In this document: piece by piece, positions 17,016 to 25,626 of the stretch
Layout: every line of letters starts with the position of its first letter
Numbering within the stretch: the first letter of the stretch is position 1
NCBI RefSeq assembly: GCF_001922575.1
Contig: NZ_MRCI01000003.1
Span: 62,001-126,000 of the forward strand
Direction: 5' to 3'
Source: Neptunomonas phycophila
Lineage (GTDB): Bacteria; Pseudomonadota; Gammaproteobacteria; Pseudomonadales; Balneatricaceae
Length of the DNA stretch: 64,000 bases
The notes under the pieces: generated by a model
What the model was told of the DNA's origin: nothing
Databases searched by the model: none
What the model saw: the letters and a program-made list of their open reading frames with translations, nothing else
Program-made: the position numbers and the translations under genes

Positions 17016-17585
17016 CTAAGCGTTTGCTTTTTTACGACGGCTGTAACCGATAGCCGCCAAACCTAAGCCTAGTAATGCGAGTGAAAGTGGTTCCGGCACC
17101 TCTTGCTGAGTCGCTGTATTGGGTGCAAGCACACTGGGTGTTCCTGTTAACGTATACGAGACGAAATCTAAGCCTCCTTTAGCATAGGCGTTAACATTCG
17201 GCCCATTAGACCACGATAGATTAAGTGTTTGATCACTGGCAAAGCTGGTCCACTGCACATCGCTAATCGACAGGCTACCCATTAGCAGATAATCATAGTG
17301 TGGGTAGATAGTGGTGGAAAATATACCCGGTGAAGAGGCGTTCCAAGACAACAGCTGAGTACCATCAATATAAAAGTTAAAGTACTCACTGCTCAAATCG
17401 TAGTCGCCCTTAAGCATAAGCCCGAGTGTCACATCAGCGAAGGTGACATTAGTCGGCAAAGTAATTGTCTGCGAGTACGTTTGTGCCGTGTTTACAATGG
17501 GGGTTAAATCGGCTGTGATGATGGCCGATTGAGCCGCCCCCGCAATCATCGAAAAACCAACTGCAGCGTAAGCTAATAGTTTCAT
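17016..17585 (-). CDS. Secreted PEP-CTERM domain protein
   Basis: About 189 residues from the ATG at 17585, which has AAGGAATT upstream; the longer frame upstream is not needed. A signal peptide covers MKLLAYAAVGFSMIAGAAQSA. The C-terminus has the full PEP-CTERM sorting signal: VPEP, the helix LSLALLGLGLAAIGY, then SRRKKANA. Proteins of this class are exported, recognised by exosortase, and released or anchored at the surface, often with exopolysaccharide. The body is beta-rich, with NFYIDGTQLLSWNASSPG, and of unknown function. No exosortase gene is in this window. Confidence 0.88.
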   Translation of the reverse strand: MKLLAYAAVGFSMIAGAAQSAIITADLTPIVNTAQTYSQTITLPTNVTFADVTLGLMLKGDYDLSSEYFNFYIDGTQLLSWNASSPGIFSTTIYPHYDYLLMGSLSISDVQWTSFASDQTLNLSWSNGPNVNAYAKGGLDFVSYTLTGTPSVLAPNTATQQEVPEPLSLALLGLGLAAIGYSRRKKANA

Positions 17586-17894
17586 GACTAATTCCTTAAA
17601 ATAACTACTGTCTCTAAAAGCAAACATTACGCCACATATTCCAATCCATTGTTTTGCTTTAGTTTTTATAAAAAAGTCTCCAATAAGAAACATTAAATGT
17701 AAAAATTACTGACACTTTTAACAGACACATAAAGACAAACCAGAGCTTACACCAAGCATGTGGCAAAAAATCTAATCGCTTTAAACAAACGCTAAACGCT
17801 CTTGAATGATGATCTAGATCTAAACACGGCGTCCTGATATCGGTTCTAATATTCTTTAACGATTTCTATTTACACGAAGTAAAGGAGAGTACCC
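17586..17894. other. Intergenic region between PEP-CTERM gene and adhP
   Basis: AT-rich divergent promoter region of 309 bases. It holds the ribosome sites of both genes and a short palindrome GATCTAGATC near 17812. I see no convincing -35/-10 pair, RNA gene or open frame. Confidence 0.5.
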
Positions 17895-18911
17895 ATGAAA
17901 GCAGCCGTTGTTAATGAGTTTAAAGGGCCTTTAGAAATCAAAGAGATGCCTCTTCCGACAGTTAAAGCACATGATGTACTCGTCAAAATCCATGCGTGCG
18001 GTGTGTGCCATACTGACCTTCACGCTTGCCATGGTGATTGGCCAGTCAAACCTAAAATGCCACTTATTCCAGGACATGAAGGTGTAGGAGAAGTTGTAGA
18101 AGTAGGTAGTGAGATTTCCCATTTAAAAGTAGGGGATCGAGTTGGCGTACCTTGGCTATACAGTGCCTGTGGCCAGTGTGATTATTGCTTAGAAGGCAAA
18201 GAAACCCTCTGTTTAGACCAGCAAAACGCAGGCTATTCAGTAGATGGCGGGTATGCTGAATACTGCTTAGCTGATGGCAACTACACCGTCAAAATTCCGG
18301 ACGGGCTCAGTTATGTCGAAGCGGCACCTTTGTTCTGCGCCGGCGTCACCACCTACAAAGCGCTCAAAGTGTCCGACGTAAAACCGGGTCAATGGATGGC
18401 CATTGTCGGTGTGGGCGGCTTAGGGCACTTAGCCATCCAATACGCCGTAGCTATGGGGATGAATGTGATTGCCGTAGACACTGGCGATTCTAAAATGGCT
18501 TTGGCAAAAGAACTTGGGGCGAAATACAGCATCGACTTTCTGAAAGATAGCCCTTCCCAAAAGATAGCTGAACTAACCAACGGCGGCGTACACGGCGTTG
18601 TTTGCACAGCCGTATCAAAACCCGCCTTTTCCGAAGCCTACAAATCAATCCGTCGCGGTGGCGCTTGCGTACTGGTGGGTTTGCCGCCCGAAGAAATGCC
18701 GATCCCCATTTTTGATACCGTACTCAACGGTGTCCGCATCATCGGCTCCATTGTAGGCACACGCAAGGACTTAAAAGAATGCCTACAATTTGCCGCTGAA
18801 GGCAAAGTCAAAGCGACTATAGAAACGAAGAAACTAGAAGACATCAACGAGATCTTTGCCGATATGGAGAAAGGGGAGATCACCGGCCGTATCGTGATGG
18901 AAATGAGCTAA
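17895..18911 (+). CDS. adhP: Zinc-dependent alcohol dehydrogenase, AdhP type
   Basis: 338 residues with AAAGGAGAG before the ATG. The catalytic zinc site is in [16 protein letters not shown] and GHEGVGEV, the structural zinc lobe in [15 protein letters not shown], and the NAD-binding motif is [11 protein letters not shown]. This set defines the AdhP/ADH1 medium-chain family, which interconverts primary alcohols such as ethanol and aldehydes. Single-gene unit with its own terminator 30 bases downstream. Full length; nothing unusual. Confidence 0.92.
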   Translation: MKAAVVNEFKGPLEIKEMPLPTVKAHDVLVKIHACGVCHTDLHACHGDWPVKPKMPLIPGHEGVGEVVEVGSEISHLKVGDRVGVPWLYSACGQCDYCLEGKETLCLDQQNAGYSVDGGYAEYCLADGNYTVKIPDGLSYVEAAPLFCAGVTTYKALKVSDVKPGQWMAIVGVGGLGHLAIQYAVAMGMNVIAVDTGDSKMALAKELGAKYSIDFLKDSPSQKIAELTNGGVHGVVCTAVSKPAFSEAYKSIRRGGACVLVGLPPEEMPIPIFDTVLNGVRIIGSIVGTRKDLKECLQFAAEGKVKATIETKKLEDINEIFADMEKGEITGRIVMEMS

Positions 18912-18940
18912 TAATGTCAGACGCACACTTACTCTAACTA

Positions 18941-18966
18941 ACAGGGCTATTACAGCCCTGTTTTTA
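18941..18966 (+). terminator. Intrinsic terminator after adhP
   Basis: ACAGGGCT / AGCCCTGT arms with a short loop, followed by TTTTTATTT. Confidence 0.88.
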
Positions 18967-18967
18967 T

Positions 18968-19174
18968 TTACGACAGCTTCTCTGCCAACCGCTTAGCCAT
19001 CTGGGAATGATCAGCAATCAGCTGCGGTGTATCTAGCCCCGGGATTTCACCATTAACAACGGTCCATTGACCTGCCACCATAACGCGATCGGCTTTATGC
19101 GCTCCGCATAATAACAACGCGGCTAAGGGGTCGTGGCTACCGGAAAAGCGCATTTCAATAGATCGTTCGGTCAT
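18968..19174 (-). pseudogene. Truncated 3' copy of the 8-oxoguanine deaminase gene
   Basis: A 68-residue remnant whose residues from about MRFSGSHDP to KRLAEK match the C-terminus of the intact deaminase at 24214-25584. It lacks the whole metal-binding barrel. It ends KLS where the intact gene ends KHNL, and has a foreign 5' end (TERSIE). It lies where the deaminase would naturally end, converging on adhP and its terminator, so it may be the original 3' end left behind when the effector cassette arrived. Confidence 0.85.
18976..19157. repeat. 182-bp direct repeat, left copy
   Basis: By eye it matches 24225-24406 at 179 of 182 positions without gaps; both copies are in the same orientation and bracket the effector/immunity cassette. 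Outside these limits the sequences diverge at once. Confidence 0.92.
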
Positions 19175-19280
19175 TTCTAAGCAAAATTCCTATTTTTTTG
19201 GGTTTTCTAGTACGCAGCACCACTTATGTTTAGAATACCCCATTTGGTTTAATTATGAGCAGGATGCTCGCAGGTTTTTT

Positions 19281-22200
19281 ATGGCAAACAACAGTAAAAA
19301 CGGAATTGAGGCTGTTAATCAGTGCATATTTCAATCTGATAATATACGGAAAGCTAATACAATTAGCGTCCCATCACCTAAGGCGGCTCAATCACCCAAT
19401 ATGAAGGGGACAGGGTGTACCATTTTGGGTCAAGGAAAACCCGCAGAATTTTCACAAATAGACCAGAACATTATACCTATTTTCCCAGTTCGCTTTGCCA
19501 TAAGCGGTGATGCACTCCTCGACCTTCGTGATGGCAAGCCTGTCCCCCCCATTCCCACAAGCTTGCATGACATGACGGATCACCAGTTATTGCGTATACG
19601 TCGTGGTTATATTTTCATCATAGATGATCAAAACCGTTGGCATATTTTTTGGTATGAAACTAACTGGAAAGATAATAACGCAGTAACACGCGTTGCAAGG
19701 AGCGCAGACTCGAACGAAAAAAAAGCAAAGAGATTACAAGGACGTGCCCCATACTCTTTCAACAAGGTCAAATGGCAAGATAAAGTATATTCAAGAGGAC
19801 CATGGGATCTTGATCTAGAGGACCGAATTTACCCGTTTGCTTTTGTCCGCAATGATGTATCTACCTGTTGGATTGCCTACAGTGAAGAACGTTGGCCTTC
19901 TTTTATATTTGAACGCTTAGAAGTGGATATAGCGTTACGTGAAAAATTAATGACGAAACTTGATACTAAGTCTCGTAACGGGAAACACTGCGCTCCTCTA
20001 GAAGAGCTAGGTAGATATGCTCATAACTTTAAAAACAAAAATATTGACTACGTTAATTATGATAATTATCAAGTCGAAAATGTATTTCGCTATACCAGTA
20101 TTGCAGATGAATCGATAAAATTTGTCACTCAATACGCCGCTGCCGGGAAAGGCGTGCTTGCAACTATTTATGACCCTACTGCAAATCATTTAGATATTAA
20201 TAAACTGATATCCAGTCAGGAATACATAGCTCAGAAGTTTGCGGATGAATATAAATATCCAATCACTATTGGGAACCTTATAAGACAGCTACAAACAGAA
20301 AAAGACGATTATAAGTACCTAGAAGATTCAGCTGATGAAAAGCTTAAAGGCAGTTATAGTGGATCAGATCATACTGTGTATTCTCCACAAAGAGAGAAGG
20401 AGAGACGGGAACAATATAAATTAGATAAAGCTAATGACCATAACCGACAACGACGTGAACAAACATGGCTTGAAAAATGGATGAAAGAAGATGCCTTACA
20501 TACGGACTTTGATAGAGAGTTCGGCAAGTTTGAAGATGTATTTAAACGGCATGATGAAATATCAAAGAACCTAGAAAAAGCACTTATTACTATTACAGAA
20601 TGGGATGGTATTGGAAGCCTTCATTATTTTGGTAACGCAATTAAAGACATTAAAAAATTAGAGATTAACAGCTTCGACTCTTCTGAAATCGTAAAATACA
20701 TATCCGTTTATTACCTGAGCAGTTTAAAGCAATTAAAAGACACGCTTATCGGATCGGAGTTTATCAAAAATTTACTTTCAAAATTATATGATAGCAAGGA
20801 TGAACAGAAAAAAGAAAGTAATAAAATTGCAATTGATTATAAAAAAATAAGAGGGCAGCTGGAATACTTTAAAATTGCTATGAGCTACATTAAAGAGCAG
20901 TCGTATGTATGGGCTCTTGAAAACAATAATCAAACTTCTTCAAATGATAGACTCTCCATTTCAATTGGCGGAAATTTTAAAGTTGTATTAAGTGCAATTT
21001 ATACAGAGATAGGGCATGTATTAAGTTATCGTTTTTTTAGACACAACAGTGCTCAAGAACGATATGATGTATTAGACTGGATGATCCATAACACGACAAG
21101 TTCGGTTTCAGTCGGTAGTGAAAACCTGTTGAATACCATGCGTAACTACTTTCAAGACACAGCGCTTGAGGGTGGTAGCCAATCGCATAAAGCACGAGTA
21201 AGCACCAGTGGGAGCTTAATTATCAAAAGTGGTATGTCAGGAGAGCAAAGAACTCAACTGCCTCACAAAATTGCGGAAGTTAAAAACTATTACGCAAAAA
21301 TAGATCTATCACTCGATAATGAGAGCATCGATAACTTCACGACCAACGCTAATTACTCGATTGCACAAAATGGGGTAGGTCTATTCTTATGCTCGCTCAC
21401 GCTTATGGCTAACATGCAAAACTACAATGCCGCCAACCGATCCAAAACCCAAGCGGGTCGAATTAGTAGTGATCCTAGAGTGGTCATGGCCCATGCCTTT
21501 TCAGAAGGTATTGGTACGGCCTACGGGTTAAAATTAGATCTTGCAGCTAAAGCAGCGACAAGAACAGAGATGACCGCCAGCGCTGCCCAACGGTTCTTTA
21601 GTAGCTCGCAGGCAAAAAAAGTACTTGGGTCAAAGTTAGATGAATTTGCTGCAGCCACGGCTGATGACATAGCACAATACTCCGGCCAGCTAAATCGTGG
21701 TGTTGGTTATGTTGTCGGCCAAAATATGATTCGTGGTATATCAGTGGTCGGCGTATTACTTTCTCTTGGTCAGGCGTGGGAATCAATTAAGAATGAAGAT
21801 AAAACGGCGTTAACGGGCCATAGCTTAGTCGCCATTGCTAACGTTGCGCTAATGTTTTCTAGCTTACTTGGACCGGTCGGTTTTGCTGTTGCTATAGGCG
21901 TACTGGTTATTGGTACCGTCATGAGCTTTATGGGATATGATGATATCGAGAAATGGATAAAGGATTCCTTTTGGGGGATATCGGATAAATATTGGGCCAT
22001 GGAAAGAAGAGAGATACCATTCTTAATTACCCGATCCTCACAAGGGCTATTAAATAAAGTAAGTAAAAAATTTGTTTGTACCGAAGAAAGTTCTGAGGAT
22101 CTTAGGCTAAATGAAATTATACGAGATACTTTTGAAAGAGAACTTCGTTGGCATTATGACTTATCTGTTAAACTTGAGCTCAGATACTTGGATTATAATA

Positions 22201-22538
22201 TCATTGAGGTTAATTGTGGCTCAATCATATATGAAGAAGATATTAGTAGTGTTAATTACAGAGTTTATGGATTTGTTACGCAAGAATTTTCTAGCTTGGG
22301 CGTATTAAAAGACTTGGAATATGCAGATAAGTTGAGAGAGGTAAATGCCGTCATACTTGATGGAAAAATAACTTATATTGAGAAATCGATCGCTACAATT
22401 CACTTTAATATAAATGAAAGGGCTGCAAAGCGACTTAAGTCTGAAGGGGAGCGTCTAGAGTATGAGGCTGAAGTAACTATGAAACAGCTTCATGGAAATG
22501 AATTAAATAAAAGAATAAGGTTTACTATAAAAATATGA
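19281..22538 (+). CDS. VasX-like type VI secretion effector (putative pore-forming toxin)
   Basis: 1085 residues. The N-terminal part (about 60-140: IIPIFPVRFAISGDALLDL, LRIRRGYIFII, WHIFWYE) resembles the VasX N-terminal region found in T6SS anti-bacterial and anti-eukaryotic effectors. The middle (about 320-560) is charged and helical. Near 690-890 are hydrophobic stretches (GVGLFLCSLTLMANM; VVGVLLSLGQAW; ALMFSSLLGPVGFAVAIGVLVIGTV), expected of colicin-like membrane insertion. About 200 residues follow without known motifs. Its stop overlaps the first immunity-type gene (ATGA). The gene is much more AT-rich than its surroundings (16 G/C of 60 in 20041-20100), suggesting acquisition. No vgrG, hcp, PAAR or adaptor gene adjoins it. 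Family assignment is from memory of VasX features, not a search. Confidence 0.75.
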   Translation: MANNSKNGIEAVNQCIFQSDNIRKANTISVPSPKAAQSPNMKGTGCTILGQGKPAEFSQIDQNIIPIFPVRFAISGDALLDLRDGKPVPPIPTSLHDMTDHQLLRIRRGYIFIIDDQNRWHIFWYETNWKDNNAVTRVARSADSNEKKAKRLQGRAPYSFNKVKWQDKVYSRGPWDLDLEDRIYPFAFVRNDVSTCWIAYSEERWPSFIFERLEVDIALREKLMTKLDTKSRNGKHCAPLEELGRYAHNFKNKNIDYVNYDNYQVENVFRYTSIADESIKFVTQYAAAGKGVLATIYDPTANHLDINKLISSQEYIAQKFADEYKYPITIGNLIRQLQTEKDDYKYLEDSADEKLKGSYSGSDHTVYSPQREKERREQYKLDKANDHNRQRREQTWLEKWMKEDALHTDFDREFGKFEDVFKRHDEISKNLEKALITITEWDGIGSLHYFGNAIKDIKKLEINSFDSSEIVKYISVYYLSSLKQLKDTLIGSEFIKNLLSKLYDSKDEQKKESNKIAIDYKKIRGQLEYFKIAMSYIKEQSYVWALENNNQTSSNDRLSISIGGNFKVVLSAIYTEIGHVLSYRFFRHNSAQERYDVLDWMIHNTTSSVSVGSENLLNTMRNYFQDTALEGGSQSHKARVSTSGSLIIKSGMSGEQRTQLPHKIAEVKNYYAKIDLSLDNESIDNFTTNANYSIAQNGVGLFLCSLTLMANMQNYNAANRSKTQAGRISSDPRVVMAHAFSEGIGTAYGLKLDLAAKAATRTEMTASAAQRFFSSSQAKKVLGSKLDEFAAATADDIAQYSGQLNRGVGYVVGQNMIRGISVVGVLLSLGQAWESIKNEDKTALTGHSLVAIANVALMFSSLLGPVGFAVAIGVLVIGTVMSFMGYDDIEKWIKDSFWGISDKYWAMERREIPFLITRSSQGLLNKVSKKFVCTEESSEDLRLNEIIRDTFERELRWHYDLSVKLELRYLDYNIIEVNCGSIIYEEDISSVNYRVYGFVTQEFSSLGVLKDLEYADKLREVNAVILDGKITYIEKSIATIHFNINERAAKRLKSEGERLEYEAEVTMKQLHGNELNKRIRFTIKI

Positions 22539-23341
22539 TTAAATTGGCTGAGTATCACTCCCGTTATGCTAAATTCATGTGCCTATTTATGGCTATTGCT
22601 ATTTCTATCATGTTTTCAATGAAAGATGATATAAAAGGAAAAGGGTATTATGAAAGTATAAAGTATGACTTTAATAGGATTTTTTTTTATGAGGATATTT
22701 TAAGTAGTGATTGGGAACTGGATAAAAACTTCAGTACTGATTACTATGGTAATTTTGATAATTTTAAAGAAATAATGTTTGAAATGCATCACTCTACTGG
22801 CGATGTAGTTGGCATGATAATCAGCTTTTTGCTGGTAAACATGGTCATCCCTTACTTTATTATGGGTTATTTGTTCACGGCGGTTTTCCATCCCATCGTT
22901 GTCGATCCGAAGCGAAAAATTATTTATACCGTAAAAAGGGGAAAGGTGTATCTCTTTAAACGCTCAGATGTCTCCAATAGAGAGTATCCGTTCTTTGATG
23001 AAAAAGGCGCGGTCATCAGTTGTGACCACGGTAAAGGAGTATCTGTTCGATTAAAGTCAATCGATCGCGATAAATACAGAACATTCAAAATGGGCGTATT
23101 CCCTCCTTTTAAAGACATGCAAATATATTATTTGGATAAAATTTTTACTGCCCTCGATTATTCAGATGAATCAAGCAGAAAACATTACGCCCACACCGAT
23201 TATTTTAGATACCTACGTTGGATCACCACTGTCAGCCTTTATCCTTCTTTCCTATGCAAAAAAGTTGATGACCCTCACTACCTAGCTCAAATTGACCAGT
23301 ATTTAGCGACACGAGAAAAATGGAAGCACATAAAGAAATAA
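22535..23341 (+). CDS. Putative membrane immunity protein 1 (DUF6708-like)
   Basis: 268 residues, overlapping the effector gene by 4 bases. A first membrane helix lies near 11-28 (AKFMCLFMAIAISIMFSM) and a long hydrophobic hairpin near 88-117 (VVGMIISFLLVNMVIPYF), followed by HPIVVDPKRKIIYTVKRGK, a beta-rich cytosolic section. The layout recalls DUF6708 proteins found beside T6SS effectors. It is nearly identical to the next gene except in the segment between the helices and at the extreme C-terminus. Likely role: blocking the partner toxin in the inner membrane of the producer; inferred from position and membrane topology. Confidence 0.7.
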   Translation: MIKLAEYHSRYAKFMCLFMAIAISIMFSMKDDIKGKGYYESIKYDFNRIFFYEDILSSDWELDKNFSTDYYGNFDNFKEIMFEMHHSTGDVVGMIISFLLVNMVIPYFIMGYLFTAVFHPIVVDPKRKIIYTVKRGKVYLFKRSDVSNREYPFFDEKGAVISCDHGKGVSVRLKSIDRDKYRTFKMGVFPPFKDMQIYYLDKIFTALDYSDESSRKHYAHTDYFRYLRWITTVSLYPSFLCKKVDDPHYLAQIDQYLATREKWKHIKK

Positions 23342-23357
23342 GGTTTACTATAAAAAT

Positions 23358-24155
23358 ATGATTAAATTGGCTGAGTATCACTCCCGTTATGCTAAGTTCA
23401 TGTGTCTTTTTATGGCGGTTGCTATTGCTATAATGTTTTCGATGAAAGGGGATGTTAAAGGGGAAAACTATTATGAGGGTGTAGTTAGTGATTTTAATAG
23501 GATTTTCTTTTATGAAGATAAGTTAAAGCACGATTGGGAAAAGCTCGGTTATAGTGGTTTTTCTTTATATGGTAATTTTGATACTTATAAAGAAGAAATG
23601 TATGAAATGCATCACTCTACTGGCGATGTAGTTGGCATGATAATCAGCTTTTTGCTGGTAAATATGGTCATCCCTTACTTTATTATGGGTTATTTGTTCA
23701 CGGCGGTTTTTCATCCCATCGTTGTCGATCCGAAGCGAAAAATTATTTATACCGTAAAAAGGGGAAAGGTGTATCTCTTTAAACGCTCAGACGTCTCTAA
23801 TAGAGAGTATCCGTTCTTTGATGAAAAAGGCGCGGTCATCAGTTGTGACCACGGTAAAGGAGTATCTGTTCGATTAAAGTCAATCGATCGCAATAAATAC
23901 AGAACATTCAAAATGGGCGTATTCCCTCCTTTTAAAGACATGCAAATATATTATTTGGATAAAATTTTTACTGCCCTCGATTATTCAGATGAGTCGAGCA
24001 GAAAACATTACGCCCACACCGATTATTTTCGATACCTACGTTGGATCACCACTGTCAGCCTGTATCCTTCTTTCCTATGTAAAAAAGCTGATGATCCTCA
24101 CTACCTAGCTCAAATTGACCAGTATTTAGCGAACCAGAAAAAAAGCTCAGCATAA
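23358..24155 (+). CDS. Putative membrane immunity protein 2, tandem paralogue
   Basis: 265 residues, a duplicate of the preceding gene. The first 20 residues and nearly everything from MHHSTGDVVGMI to the C-terminal region are the same, whereas residues about 30-80 differ strongly (KGENYYEGVVSDFN against KGKGYYESIKYDFN, and DWEKLGYSGFSLYGNF against DWELDKNFSTDYYGNF). The C-terminal tail also differs. The 16-base gap before it repeats the last codons of the effector gene, so the duplicated unit began inside the effector 3' end. It may protect against a variant effector. Confidence 0.7.
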   Translation: MIKLAEYHSRYAKFMCLFMAVAIAIMFSMKGDVKGENYYEGVVSDFNRIFFYEDKLKHDWEKLGYSGFSLYGNFDTYKEEMYEMHHSTGDVVGMIISFLLVNMVIPYFIMGYLFTAVFHPIVVDPKRKIIYTVKRGKVYLFKRSDVSNREYPFFDEKGAVISCDHGKGVSVRLKSIDRNKYRTFKMGVFPPFKDMQIYYLDKIFTALDYSDESSRKHYAHTDYFRYLRWITTVSLYPSFLCKKADDPHYLAQIDQYLANQKKSSA

Positions 24156-24170
24156 TGCAGAGCTTTTCAT
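24141..24170. terminator. Bidirectional terminator after the immunity genes
   Basis: AAAAGCTC / GAGCTTTT arms surround GCATAATGC, with the second immunity stop inside the loop. On the minus strand the stem runs into seven T residues, so it should also end the convergent deaminase operon. Confidence 0.8.
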
Positions 24171-24213
24171 TAACGGTGGGTCTGCCGCTGAGGGACAAAG
24201 GAACATTGCCTTA

Positions 24214-25584
24214 TTAAAGGTTATGCTTCTCTGCCAACCGCTTAGCCATCTGGGAATGATCAGCAATCAGCTGCTGTGTATCTAGCCCCGGGATTTCACC
24301 ATTAACAACGGTCCATTGACCTGCCACCATAACGCGATCGGCTTTATGCGCTCCGCATAATAGCAGCGCGGCTAAGGGGTCGTGGCTACCGGAAAAGCGC
24401 ATTTCATCGAGTGTGAAAAGTGCTAAGTCAGCTTGCATACCCACGGCTATTACGCCCACATCATTTCGTCCAAGTACTTTCGCTGAGCCTGCTGTTGCCC
24501 AGCGGTAGGCGTCGAAATGCGTGACGCTAGACGATCCATACCGTAAACGTTGCAGGTATAATGCTTGACGCACTTCTTGGATCATATTCGATCCATCATT
24601 GGAGGCCGAGCCATCCACACCCAACCCTACGGGTGCCCCTGCGGCTTCAAGTTCTTTAACGCGCGCAATCCCCGAGGCAAGCATCATGTTGGAGGTAGGG
24701 CAGTGGCAGATACCGACTCCCGCGGCCCCTAGGCGCTTTATCTCATCATCATCGAAGTGTATACCATGCGCGAGCCAGGTTCGGTTCGATAACCAGCCGA
24801 CACTTTCTAGGTAGTCTACCGTACGCATTCCAAAACGTTGCAGGCAGAATGTTTCTTCATCAATCGTTTCAGCCAGATGCGTATGCAACCGAACGTCGTT
24901 ACGTTCCGCTAGCAATGCGCTAGCTTTCATGATCTCTGGTGTCACAGAGAAGGGCGAGCACGGTGCTAAAGCAATTTGTACTGTCGCGCCTTCACCTCGT
25001 TGGTGATAGCGCTGAATGAGACGCTCACTATCATCAATAATCTGCTGTTCCGTTTGCACAGTCGACTGCGGCGGTAGACCACCGTCGTCTTCACCTAAGC
25101 TCATAGAACCTCGTGTGAGCATGGCGCGGATGCCTAGTGCATTGACGGCCTCCACCTGCGCATCGATGGCCTCTTCCATACCGTTGGGAAACAAGTAGTG
25201 ATGATCAGCCGCTAAAGTACAGCCTGATAGCATCAACTCAGCCATCGCTAGCGTGGTGGCTACCTTTAGCATCTCTGGCTCTAAGCCAGCCCACAATGGA
25301 TACAAGGTTTTAAGCCACGGGAATAGCTCTTTATTCAACGCGTCAGGGTAAGCACGCGTGAGTGTTTGGTAAAAGTGGTGATGCGTATTGATCAACCCGG
25401 GCAAAACCACATGACGACTTGCTTCATAGGTTTGATCATACGCCGTCGTAGGTTGCTGGCCGCCAGCCACCAGCTCAACAATTTTACCGTCGTGAATAAC
25501 AATACCGCCGCTCACGTCTTCGCCTTGGCTTGCGAAAATAGCGAGCGGATTTTTAATCCATAATGCGCCTGTACTGAGCGTCAT
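24214..25584 (-). CDS. 8-oxoguanine deaminase
   Basis: 456 residues of the amidohydrolase superfamily. Zinc ligands lie in GLINTHHHFYQTLTRAYP (HxH), HTHLAETIDEE and HGIHFDDDEI, with the catalytic Asp in GLGVDGSASNDGSN; DHHYLFPNGME is typical of the 8-oxoguanine deaminase/atrazine hydrolase group (PA0142 type). The expected reaction is 8-oxoguanine to urate plus ammonia, feeding the urate hydroxylase encoded at 37074. Last gene of the ABC-transporter operon, 42 bases after the permease. Its 3' end is duplicated at 18976-19157. Guanine deamination is an alternative activity. Confidence 0.87.
   Translation of the reverse strand: MTLSTGALWIKNPLAIFASQGEDVSGGIVIHDGKIVELVAGGQQPTTAYDQTYEASRHVVLPGLINTHHHFYQTLTRAYPDALNKELFPWLKTLYPLWAGLEPEMLKVATTLAMAELMLSGCTLAADHHYLFPNGMEEAIDAQVEAVNALGIRAMLTRGSMSLGEDDGGLPPQSTVQTEQQIIDDSERLIQRYHQRGEGATVQIALAPCSPFSVTPEIMKASALLAERNDVRLHTHLAETIDEETFCLQRFGMRTVDYLESVGWLSNRTWLAHGIHFDDDEIKRLGAAGVGICHCPTSNMMLASGIARVKELEAAGAPVGLGVDGSASNDGSNMIQEVRQALYLQRLRYGSSSVTHFDAYRWATAGSAKVLGRNDVGVIAVGMQADLALFTLDEMRFSGSHDPLAALLLCGAHKADRVMVAGQWTVVNGEIPGLDTQQLIADHSQMAKRLAEKHNL
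24225..24406. repeat. 182-bp direct repeat, right copy (inside the deaminase gene)
   Basis: Intact counterpart of 18976-19157, differing at three positions. It covers the last ~60 codons of the deaminase and ends 11 bases before the stop codon on the 3' side. Confidence 0.92.
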
Positions 25585-25626
25585 AGAAAGCGTCTCTTAA
25601 AACTGTCAGTTTATTTTACAATCCTG

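Noticed and set aside
20007-20189. Minus-strand and alternative frames inside the effector and other long genes
   Set aside because: They are overlaps with well-supported genes, without ribosome sites or domain resemblance.
18968-24406. Effector cassette as a transposon
   Set aside because: No transposase, no terminal inverted repeats and no short target duplication; the bracketing repeat is a copy of gene sequence.
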